From contig CACYMQ010000037.1 of the NCBI GenBank assembly GCA_902775555.1, forward strand, positions 1 to 42,506: a stretch of 42,506 bases of DNA. Direction: 5' to 3'. A program made the position numbers and the translations under genes. The DNA is from an uncultured Lachnospiraceae bacterium (GTDB lineage Bacteria; Bacillota; Clostridia; Lachnospirales; Lachnospiraceae). The notes under the pieces were generated by a model. It was given only the letters and a program-made list of their open reading frames with translations. It was not told the origin of the DNA and did not search any database. Positions 26,782-33,573 of the stretch are shown here, piece after piece. Position 1 is the stretch's first letter, and every line of letters begins with the position of its first letter.

Positions 26782-26842
26782 AGAATTGTCATTCTTGGCC
26801 ACAAGGCCGGCGCATCTAAGCGCCAGCCTGATGGCGAAGAAT
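26782..26842 (+). other. Structured pgk-tpiA spacer RNA (cloverleaf-like fold)
   Basis: Base-pairing read by eye: ATTCTT (26791-26796) pairs with AAGAAT (26837-26842) and encloses three hairpins in a row: GGCC/GGCC (loop ACAA), GGCGC/GCGCC (loop ATCTAA) and GCC/GGC (loop TGAT). This forms a four-way junction. The left arm can instead pair with AGAAT at 26782-26786 (loop TGTC), a mutually exclusive alternative. No T run follows, so it is not an ordinary terminator. It is not a tRNA: there is no proper T-loop or acceptor end. It may set processing or stability of the pgk-tpiA mRNA. Confidence 0.5.
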
Positions 26843-26882
26843 CTCATGGATAAATCAATAAGTTCATAATAGGAGAACAAAA

Positions 26883-27629
26883 ATGGCAAGAAAAAAGATC
26901 ATCGCAGGAAACTGGAAGATGAACATGACCCCGTCCCAGGCTGTAGCACTGGTTGCTGAGCTGAAGGACCTGGTTGTAAATGATGCAGTGGACGTTGTTT
27001 ACTGCGTACCGGCGATCGACATCGTACCGGTAGTTGAGGCTGTAAAGGGTTCCAATGTACAGGTTGGTGCAGAAAATATGTACTTTGAGGACAAGGGTGC
27101 ATACACCGGAGAGATCTCTGCAGAGATGCTTGTAGATGCCGGTGTAAAGTATGTCATCATCGGCCATTCCGAGCGCCGCGATTATTTCAAGGAGTGTGAC
27201 TGCACTCTGAATAAGAAGGTTAAGAAGGCTATCGAAGCAGGTCTTACACCGATCCTTTGCTGCGGAGAGTCCCTGGAACAGAGAGAGATGGGCGTAACCA
27301 TGGACTGGATCCGTCTTCAGATCAAGTCCGATCTGCAGGGTGTTGCAGCTGACGACGTTAAGAACCTTGTGATCGCTTATGAACCGATCTGGGCGATCGG
27401 AACAGGCAAGACCGCTACAACCGAGCAGGCTCAGGAGGTTTGCAAGGGCATCCGTGACTGCATCGCTGAGATCTATGATGCAGCAACTGCCGAGGCAGTT
27501 CGCATCCAGTACGGCGGATCCGTAAATGCAGGAAATGCTGCAGAGCTTTTTGCCCAGCCCGATATCGATGGCGGCCTGGTAGGCGGTGCTTCACTGAAGG
27601 CTGATTTCGGAAAGATCGTTAATTACTAA
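26883..27629 (+). CDS. tpiA: Triosephosphate isomerase
   Basis: 248 residues; TAGGAGAA upstream. Conserved [13 protein letters not shown] (Lys12 equivalent), [11 protein letters not shown] (catalytic His), [15 protein letters not shown] (catalytic Glu) and [19 protein letters not shown] (phosphate grip). It interconverts dihydroxyacetone phosphate and glyceraldehyde 3-phosphate. It follows pgk with a 112-bp structured spacer, and mscL starts 39 bp later. Confidence 0.98.
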   Translation: MARKKIIAGNWKMNMTPSQAVALVAELKDLVVNDAVDVVYCVPAIDIVPVVEAVKGSNVQVGAENMYFEDKGAYTGEISAEMLVDAGVKYVIIGHSERRDYFKECDCTLNKKVKKAIEAGLTPILCCGESLEQREMGVTMDWIRLQIKSDLQGVAADDVKNLVIAYEPIWAIGTGKTATTEQAQEVCKGIRDCIAEIYDAATAEAVRIQYGGSVNAGNAAELFAQPDIDGGLVGGASLKADFGKIVNY

Positions 27630-27668
27630 GATCCCATAATTATATCATAATGACTAAGGGGGGTTATC

Positions 27669-28076
27669 ATGAAGAAGTTTTTAGCTGAATTCAAAGAATT
27701 CGCAATGAAGGGCAATGTAATGGATATGGCAGTCGGTGTTATCATCGGTGCGGCATTCAAAGCGATCATCGATGCACTTGTTGACTGTATCATCAGTCCG
27801 ATCATCGGATGCTTTATCCAGGGCGGTATGGAGCATTGGACGGTAACCATCGGAAAAGCAGAGCTTGGCCTGGGTGCATTCCTTATGGCCATCATCAACT
27901 TCCTGATCATCGCATTTGTATTATTCTGTGTGATCAAGACCATGAACAAGCTGATAAATCTTCGTAAGAAACCGGAAGAGGAAGCAGCTCCGCTTACCAA
28001 GAAATGTCCGCTCTGCCAGAGTGAGATCGACATCAAGGCCATCAAGTGCCCGTGCTGTACAGGAGATATTCGGTAA
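27669..28076 (+). CDS. mscL: Large-conductance mechanosensitive channel with C-terminal zinc ribbon
   Basis: 135 residues, AAGGGGGG upstream. The MscL core is clear: FKEFAMKGNVMDMAVGVIIGAAFKAIIDALVDCIISP (TM1 with the Gly/Ala-rich pore helix) and LGAFLMAIINFLIIAFVLFCVIKTMNKL (TM2). The periplasmic loop is short. The usual helical C-terminus is replaced after a KPEEEAAPL linker by a Cys4 zinc-ribbon-like end, C-P-L-C ... C-P-C-C, in the last ~25 residues on the cytoplasmic side. Function: emergency release of solutes on hypo-osmotic shock. It follows tpiA closely and ends at a strong terminator, so it may ride on the glycolytic transcript. Confidence 0.93.
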   Translation: MKKFLAEFKEFAMKGNVMDMAVGVIIGAAFKAIIDALVDCIISPIIGCFIQGGMEHWTVTIGKAELGLGAFLMAIINFLIIAFVLFCVIKTMNKLINLRKKPEEEAAPLTKKCPLCQSEIDIKAIKCPCCTGDIR

Positions 28077-28117
28077 AACTATTCCCTGTATACAATCTAT
28101 ATGAATTAAATGATCAG

Positions 28118-28151
28118 CTGCCGGATCCGACGGGTCCGGCAGTTATTTTTT
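28118..28151 (+). terminator. Strong rho-independent terminator after mscL
   Basis: CTGCCGGATCC (28118-28128) and GGGTCCGGCAG (28132-28142) pair over 11 positions (one G-U) around GAC, followed by a T-rich tract. It closes the gap-pgk-tpiA-mscL cluster. Confidence 0.92.
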
Positions 28152-28169
28152 GGGAAGGTGAAGTTTTTC

Positions 28170-28198
28170 TTGCAAATATGTTTACAGAATTGTAGAAT
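28170..28198 (+). promoter_or_regulatory. Sigma-A-type promoter for the Thr/Glu/Lys-repeat protein
   Basis: TTGCAA (28170-28175), 17-bp spacer, TAGAAT (28193-28198), about 49 bases before the start. Confidence 0.7.
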
Positions 28199-28246
28199 AA
28201 GGACTCAGAGTAGGAAAGACAATTCAAAGGATGGATGTTTTTTGAT

Positions 28247-28957
28247 ATGAAAAATAAGAAAAAAGCAGATCTGTTATTATCATTTTCCATAGTTGCTCTG
28301 CTGGTATTGATCAGTTTCGGGACATTCATTGCGGTTCGGCCGATGTTTAAGGAGAAATCCGAAGCGGCTTCCAAATCCGGTGACAGGGAACCCGGAGGCA
28401 ATGGAGGGGAAGGTGCGGTAACGTCTGAGAAAGACACTGAAGAAACTACCACCGAGGCGCTTACGGAGACCACATCCACGGAAACCGTTTCCGAAGAAGC
28501 TTCTTCGACGGAACAGCCGACTACGGCCACAACAGCTGCCGCAACCACAGCAACCACTGCTGCAACGCAGGCACGAACGACCGAAGCAACCGTTGCTCCG
28601 ACACCGGCGACGACCGAAGCTACGCAGGCACCTACCGAAGCGACGACCGAAGCAACCGAAGAAAAGACGGAGAAGAAAACGGAAAAGAAGACCGAGAAGA
28701 AGACAGAAAAGAAGACGGAAAAGAAGACAGAAAAGAAGACGGAGAAGAAGACAGAAAAACCGACGGAAAAGAAGACCGAGAAACCGACGGAAAAGAAGTC
28801 CGAGGATCCGACAGAGAAGAAGTCCGAGGATCCGACAGAGAAGAAATCCGAGGATCCGACAGAGAAGAAATCAGAGGAATCCACGGAACAGAAGAGCGAA
28901 GAATCATCTTCACAGGATTCCGGAACAGATACGGGTTCACAGGAAACGAATCCATAA
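28247..28957 (+). CDS. Membrane-anchored Thr/Glu/Lys-rich repeat protein
   Basis: 236 residues from ATG 28247; ATG 28235 is an alternative only ~4 bases from AAAGG. A short basic start (MKNKKKADLL) leads into one TM helix (~9-30). The rest is low complexity: Thr/Ala/Glu-rich (~50-135), then about 20 four-residue units (TEKK, TEKP, SEDP; ~141-220) and a Ser/Glu tail. Predicted topology is N-in with an extracellular, disordered, highly charged stalk. No catalytic domain is present. A terminator follows 16 bp after the stop. The architecture resembles the smaller protein at 39368. It may be a wall spacer or stalk. Confidence 0.75.
   Translation: MKNKKKADLLLSFSIVALLVLISFGTFIAVRPMFKEKSEAASKSGDREPGGNGGEGAVTSEKDTEETTTEALTETTSTETVSEEASSTEQPTTATTAAATTATTAATQARTTEATVAPTPATTEATQAPTEATTEATEEKTEKKTEKKTEKKTEKKTEKKTEKKTEKKTEKPTEKKTEKPTEKKSEDPTEKKSEDPTEKKSEDPTEKKSEESTEQKSEESSSQDSGTDTGSQETNP
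28667..28906 (+). repeat. 12-bp tandem repeat tract encoding TEKK/TEKP/SEDP units
   Basis: Twenty in-frame 12-bp units: seven TEKK, then TEKP-TEKK-TEKP, then three TEKK-SEDP pairs (24-bp higher-order unit, almost identical at DNA level), then diverged copies. Purine-rich on the plus strand (GAAGAAGACGGA-like), likely to vary by slippage. Confidence 0.9.
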
Positions 28958-28973
28958 CCTTAAGGAAGTAATG

Positions 28974-29001
28974 AAAAACCGGCAAGTGCTTGCCGGTTTT
29001 T
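28974..29001 (+). terminator. Rho-independent terminator between repeat protein and GTPase-Rae1 gene
   Basis: AAAAACCGGCA (28974-28984) pairs with TGCCGGTTTTT (28991-29001) around AGTGCT. It ends only 30 bases before the next ATG, leaving no room for a normal promoter. The same stem sequence recurs at 31733. Confidence 0.9.
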
Positions 29002-29031
29002 CTTGGATTGAGACAGGGAAAGAATCATATT

Positions 29032-31749
29032 ATGAAGAAGAAAGTAATCGGAATCCTGGCGCATGTTGATGCCGGAAAAACAACGCTGATCGAACAGCTG
29101 CTGGTGGCAACCGGAAGAAGGTCTGAAGCGGGACGTGTGGATCATGGGACGGCCTATCTGGACACGGACATGCAGGAGAAAGCCAGAGGGATCACGATCA
29201 AATCGAAAATGTGCCGGATCGGGACAGAGAAACTGTCACTGATCCTGATGGATACACCGGGTCATGTGGATTTTATGGCGGAATCCGAAAGAGTACTGCC
29301 GGTTCTTGATGCCGCGATCCTTGTGATCGGAGCAGGTGAGAGGATCCCTGCGCATGCACGATATCTTTTTCATCTGCTGAAGGAACGAAGCATACCGACG
29401 ATCATTTTCTTTAACAAGATGGATCTGCCCGTTCCCGGGAAAGACGAACTGATGGATAAGTTACAGGAATGTATGGGAGAAGGTTTTCTGGAATGGGAGA
29501 AGCTTACGACATCCGGCAGCGATCCGCTGGACCCGTCCACAGCCGAGGAGCTGGCTGTTTTGGATGATAAACTGATGGAACGGTTCTTCGGAGGAAATGA
29601 GATCACCCTGTCGGATGCCGGGAATCTGTTTCAGCGCGGGCGCCTGTTCCCATGTTGTTTCGGTTCCGCCCTGCACAGCACGGGGATCCCGGAGCTACTG
29701 ACATGTATCAATATGATCTGTCATGACCCGCATGAAGGATCATCGGAAGCAGCCGGGTCACATGATCAGGATACAGCCGAAATGCCGGATGCCTTCGGTG
29801 CATATTGCTATAAGATCCTTCATGATGAAAACGGACAGAAGCTGACATTTCTGAAGGTAATGAACGGTAAGCTCCAGGTGAGAGATGTGGTCTCATATTT
29901 CGGAGCCGATGAAAAGGAACGAAGTGAGAAGATCACCCAGATCCGTCTCTATGACGGTGCATCCTTTCAGGCAGTACAGAGTGAAGGAACAGGGGAGATC
30001 GTTGCGGTCACAGGACTTACCATGACGTATGCCGGCCTGGGGATCGGTATCATGCCGTCCCGCAGACCGGAAAGCAGCCGGCCGATGCTCAGATATACAC
30101 TGCTCCTACCGGATGAGATCAATGCCAGGGAGTTTCTTCCGAAAATGAGATTAATGGAGGAAGAAGAGGATACCCTTTCCGTTCAATGGATCGAGGAACG
30201 GGAGAGTATCGAGGTCGAACTATACGGAGAGGTTCAGCTGGAGGTGCTGACCGAACAGATCAGAGAACGCTTCGGACTATCGGTCGCCTTTGATGTCGGC
30301 CATGTGGTTTATCGCGAGACCATAGAAGAACCTGCGTATGGAATGGGACATTTTGAACCGCTCCGTCACTATGCGGAGGTACATTTGCTGATGGAGCCTC
30401 TTCCCCGTGGAACGGGGATCATGCTGGAAAGCAGATTGTCAACGGATGAGCTGGACCGGAACTGGCAGCAGACCATCCTGAATGCGCTTGAACAGGAACA
30501 ACTGACCGGGATCCTTACGAATTCTCCGCTTACGGATATCCGTATCTCTTTGGTTGCAGGGAGATCCCATAAAAAACATACGGAGGGCGGGGATTTCCGG
30601 GAGGCTTCACTTCGTGCGGTCCGTCAGGGTCTTATGGAAGCACGATCCGTTTTGTTGGAACCCTATGTACGATTTTCACTGACCGTTCCGCAGGATGCTG
30701 CCGGAAAGGCTTTATATGACATGAATCAGCTTTCTTCGGAAAGCCGGATCACGGAGCAGACAGAGAGTCAGACTACGATCGAGGGGCGGGGAGCCGTATC
30801 CCTTCTTCGTAATTATACTTCGGAGGTCAGAACCTACAGTCACGGAGAAGGGATCTTCCGTATGATCTATGACGGATATGATCGCTGTCCGGATCAGGAA
30901 AAGGCTGTATCCGAAATCGGATATCTTCCGGAAGCCGATCAGCTGCGTCCTGCCGGATCCGTATTTGTAGATCACGGAACAGCAGAATATGTACAGTGGA
31001 CAGACGCGCCGGAGCGGATGCATCTGGAATCCAGATTCAAACAGTTCTATCCGGATCCGGAGGAAGAACAAAATGCAAATGACACCGGCGGGGGATCCGG
31101 GAAGAGACCGGGCCTGCAGGAAAGACTGGAGGCGATCGGTACGGACGAGATCGATTCGATCCTTCAAAAGGCCAGTCATGCCAACCAGACCAGGGAGAAC
31201 AGCCGGGAAAGACGGAACCGATGGAATACCGCTGTCCGCCGGAAGGATACAGGTGCAGCTGAAGACAGGAATAAAAAGGAATCGCAAAAGAAGGGGACAG
31301 TACGTGTGCCGTATCTTTTGGTAGACGGATACAACATCATCCATGCATGGGATGAAACCCGGGAGATCGTGAATCAGAATCTGGATGCGGCCCGTCAGAT
31401 CCTTCTGGAGCAGCTTACGGATTACCGGGCAATGACGGATGCCGAGATCATCGTGGTTTTTGATGCCTACCGTGTCCATGGGCATCGGACCGAAACGGAA
31501 GAGTATCAGAATCTGCATGTGGTCTTTACCAGAGAAGCGGAAACCGCAGATCAGTATATTGCACGGTTTGCTACCGAACATATCAAACAGTATGATATCA
31601 CGGTTGCTACATCCGATGGTCTGATCCAGCTGATCATCCGGGGAGCGGATGCGAAACTGATGTCTGCACGGGATCTCCATGATGAAGTCCAAAGAAAAAG
31701 GGAAATGCTGAGAGAAGTCTATCTGACAGAAGAAAAACCGGCAGATTAA
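29032..31749 (+). CDS. TetM/EF-G-like translational GTPase fused to a Rae1/YacP NYN ribonuclease domain
   Basis: 905 residues; ATG 29032 begins the conserved G domain and AGGGAAAG lies ~12 bases upstream. GTPase motifs: AHVDAGKTTL (P-loop, ~9-18), GITIKSK, DTPGHVDF and FFNKMD. EF-G-like domains II-V follow, as in ribosomal protection proteins (TetM/O/W, ~640 residues). After an Arg/Lys/Glu-rich linker (~690-758) a second domain (~759-905) shows YLLVDGYNIIHAW, VVFDAYRV, ETADQYIARFA, VATSDGLIQLIIRGADA and MSARDL, the pattern of YacP/Rae1. Bacillus Rae1 is an endonuclease that cuts mRNA in the ribosomal A site. TetM proteins bind that same region. Inferred: the GTPase brings or gates the nuclease at the ribosome. 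Simple tetracycline resistance is only one possibility. The stop codon lies in its own terminator. Confidence 0.92.
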   Translation: MKKKVIGILAHVDAGKTTLIEQLLVATGRRSEAGRVDHGTAYLDTDMQEKARGITIKSKMCRIGTEKLSLILMDTPGHVDFMAESERVLPVLDAAILVIGAGERIPAHARYLFHLLKERSIPTIIFFNKMDLPVPGKDELMDKLQECMGEGFLEWEKLTTSGSDPLDPSTAEELAVLDDKLMERFFGGNEITLSDAGNLFQRGRLFPCCFGSALHSTGIPELLTCINMICHDPHEGSSEAAGSHDQDTAEMPDAFGAYCYKILHDENGQKLTFLKVMNGKLQVRDVVSYFGADEKERSEKITQIRLYDGASFQAVQSEGTGEIVAVTGLTMTYAGLGIGIMPSRRPESSRPMLRYTLLLPDEINAREFLPKMRLMEEEEDTLSVQWIEERESIEVELYGEVQLEVLTEQIRERFGLSVAFDVGHVVYRETIEEPAYGMGHFEPLRHYAEVHLLMEPLPRGTGIMLESRLSTDELDRNWQQTILNALEQEQLTGILTNSPLTDIRISLVAGRSHKKHTEGGDFREASLRAVRQGLMEARSVLLEPYVRFSLTVPQDAAGKALYDMNQLSSESRITEQTESQTTIEGRGAVSLLRNYTSEVRTYSHGEGIFRMIYDGYDRCPDQEKAVSEIGYLPEADQLRPAGSVFVDHGTAEYVQWTDAPERMHLESRFKQFYPDPEEEQNANDTGGGSGKRPGLQERLEAIGTDEIDSILQKASHANQTRENSRERRNRWNTAVRRKDTGAAEDRNKKESQKKGTVRVPYLLVDGYNIIHAWDETREIVNQNLDAARQILLEQLTDYRAMTDAEIIVVFDAYRVHGHRTETEEYQNLHVVFTREAETADQYIARFATEHIKQYDITVATSDGLIQLIIRGADAKLMSARDLHDEVQRKREMLREVYLTEEKPAD

Positions 31750-31762
31750 TGCCGGTTTTTTT
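31733..31762 (+). terminator. Terminator overlapping the end of the GTPase-Rae1 gene, possibly bidirectional
   Basis: AAAAACCGGCA (31733-31743) pairs with TGCCGGTTTTT (31750-31760) around GATTAA, whose TAA is the stop codon, followed by more T. The A run on the left gives a T run on the other strand, so it may also stop the converging gene that ends at 31766. Confidence 0.9.
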
Positions 31763-31765
31763 CGA

Positions 31766-32854
31766 TCATTCCGTAATGACCACAAGGATCTGGAATTTTG
31801 CGTCATTTGCAGTGTTGGTGAAATCAAAGGTTGTAGTTCCGGGGGTATTCCCGGCTTTTACGGACAAGGTGCAGCAATGGTTGACGGAATCCCAGTCATC
31901 TTTCCAGTCTCCTTCTGCGTTCTTGTTGTTCCTCTTTAACTCGCACTTGTGCTGGCCGGGTATACTGTCGTGAATGATGATCGTGTCGGTTTCGCCCTTT
32001 TTCAGAAAGACGACATTTTTATTGGGAAAATATACCTTGGAGGACGGGGTCAGTCCTGTGGCTCCGTTATCGATCTGATCATACTTTTCTATGGATGTGT
32101 TCAGTTCGGTCTGGAGCTTGGCTTTATCCTCATTCAGGGTCTTAACCTGACTCTCCAGTTCCTTCTTTTCTTTTCCGAGGTTTTCCACCTGTGTATTCAG
32201 TGAAGTGATCGTATCATTTGCTTTCTTCAGATCTTCCTGTGTATTGGAGAGGTCGGCCTGTGCGGCTGCCAGGGTCTTCTCAGTATTTGAGAGATTCAGC
32301 TTCGTATTCTCAAGTTCTGTCTGTGTACTCTCCAATGATCCTTTCAAAACAGAAGATTCCGACATGAGAAGAGAACGTTCTTTCTCCCAGTCGCTGTATC
32401 TGCTGAAATAGAGGTAAAGCCCGATTCCGATGGTGATCAGTGCGACGCCCAGTGCAGAGGAAAGAAGGATGATCGGAAGCTTTCTTTGGGAAGGCTTCTT
32501 TTGACCGGCAGCCGGCTTTATACTGTTTGGTCTTGCTTTGTCAGACACATTTTGCGGTCTGCTCTGCCCAGGCTGTACAGGCGGATGCTCCCTGCCTATG
32601 GGTGGCCGCTGCACGGGCGGATATTGCCCGCCAACAGGTGGCCGCTGCACGGGCGGGTAGTTCTCTGCCGGCGGAGGTGGTATCATCGGTACATTTCGGA
32701 TTGCCGGAGGCTGGGACAGACCGGACATTTCCTGTCCCTCAGGTATGATGATCCTGGGCATATCCGGATTCTCGTTTCCGGACACCGGTGCACCGCAGTA
32801 GGTACAGAATACCGAATCATCATTCATATAAGAATTGCAAACCCTACATAACAT
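31766..32854 (-). CDS. Zinc-ribbon, Pro-rich, single-TM, coiled-coil membrane protein
   Basis: 362 residues. AGGAGG lies right before the ATG at 32863 (no spacing), so the ATG at 32854, nine bases from it, is preferred. Order: Cys4 zinc ribbon (MLCRVCNSYM...FCTYCGAPV, ~1-25); Pro/Gln-rich linker with repeated YPPVQRPP(V/I)G units (~60-100); basic stretch; TM helix (~125-147); long coiled coil (~155-255, ELENTKLNLSNTEKTLAAAQADL type heptads); and a beta-rich C-terminal domain (~265-362) with two adjacent Cys. Predicted N-in, so the ribbon is cytoplasmic and coil and C-domain are outside. No enzyme motif is seen. Such architectures are common in Lachnospiraceae without assigned function. Confidence 0.8.
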   Translation of the reverse strand: MLCRVCNSYMNDDSVFCTYCGAPVSGNENPDMPRIIIPEGQEMSGLSQPPAIRNVPMIPPPPAENYPPVQRPPVGGQYPPVQRPPIGREHPPVQPGQSRPQNVSDKARPNSIKPAAGQKKPSQRKLPIILLSSALGVALITIGIGLYLYFSRYSDWEKERSLLMSESSVLKGSLESTQTELENTKLNLSNTEKTLAAAQADLSNTQEDLKKANDTITSLNTQVENLGKEKKELESQVKTLNEDKAKLQTELNTSIEKYDQIDNGATGLTPSSKVYFPNKNVVFLKKGETDTIIIHDSIPGQHKCELKRNNKNAEGDWKDDWDSVNHCCTLSVKAGNTPGTTTFDFTNTANDAKFQILVVITE

Positions 32855-32883
32855 ATGCAGCATCCTCCTGAAAGATCAAGTGC

Positions 32884-33573
32884 TTACTTTGTCTTCATCA
32901 ACTCATTTACCGAGGTGAGATATGCCGATTCTTCCAGCGTCATTTTCACAGGACGTATTTTAAATTTCGGATCCTTGCTGAGGATCAGTTCCTTAAGATA
33001 CGACTGAAGGAAATGCGGATTTCTGACAAGAAGCGGTCCGATCATATAGGTCCCGATAAAATGATTCTTCGTGATGCCTTCCTTTCGGCTGTCCGTATCG
33101 ATAAATGGTGTTTCTTCCGAATCCATGGTGGCTCCGGAATGGTTCTCGAAGCCTACCAGCGGATGAGCGGCATGGGGGACCAGTAGATCATTGACCGTGC
33201 GTACCTTATATTCCGTTGAGAAGGATAGCAGATCCAGTGCCCGGTAGGACTTCTTGGGCATACGGATCTCCCTGCCGAAGAGTTCAAAGGAATTGCCTGT
33301 GGCAAGGATGAAGGTTCCGCCTTCAATGGCTTTACGGAATTCTTCCCTGTATTTCATGGCATCCTTAAGGGCAAGCACGAGACTGCGTTCGATCCCGCAA
33401 CCCATATAGATCCAGTCGTAGGAAGCTATATCCTTGGGATCCTCAAGTGTCAGAAGATCGATCGTTACGTCGATCCCCTGTTCCTTCAGATGATAGGCAA
33501 GTGCTTTGACATTTCCGCTTTCTCCGTAGAGATTCAAAAGATCATGATAGAAAAATCCGAGTTTCATTTTCAT
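32884..33573 (-). CDS. gatD: GatD-like lipid II amidotransferase subunit lacking catalytic Cys and His
   Basis: 229 residues; its ATG overlaps the murT stop (ATGA), giving tight coupling. The chain aligns along its length with GatD of MurT-GatD: LNLYGESGNVKAL, YDWIYMGCGIERS, VGFENHSGAT and GTYMIGPLLVRNP are all GatD landmarks. Known GatD proteins supply ammonia from glutamine using a Cys in an I-C-G-G-Y-Q elbow and a His in G-T-Y-L-H-G-P. Here the elbow reads ATGNSFELFG, with Gly93 at the Cys position (Thr92 beside it), and the His position is Ile178. Both residues are therefore missing and glutaminase activity is not expected. It may be a structural partner, use free ammonia, or have a new role. 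The call as GatD family is firm; activity is not. Confidence 0.88.
   Translation of the reverse strand: MKMKLGFFYHDLLNLYGESGNVKALAYHLKEQGIDVTIDLLTLEDPKDIASYDWIYMGCGIERSLVLALKDAMKYREEFRKAIEGGTFILATGNSFELFGREIRMPKKSYRALDLLSFSTEYKVRTVNDLLVPHAAHPLVGFENHSGATMDSEETPFIDTDSRKEGITKNHFIGTYMIGPLLVRNPHFLQSYLKELILSKDPKFKIRPVKMTLEESAYLTSVNELMKTK

Noticed and set aside
26791-26842. tRNA gene between pgk and tpiA
   Set aside because: The fold is cloverleaf-like but lacks a TTCGANNC T-loop, 7-bp acceptor and anticodon-arm geometry.
28593-29069. Arg/Lys-rich plus-strand frame overlapping the TEKK repeat
   Set aside because: It is an out-of-frame reading of the purine-rich 12-bp repeat, has no RBS and runs through a terminator.
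29032-31749. Plain acquired tetracycline-resistance gene tet(M/O/W)
   Set aside because: It has a C-terminal nuclease fusion, host-like base composition and no mobile-element flank; resistance cannot be claimed from sequence.
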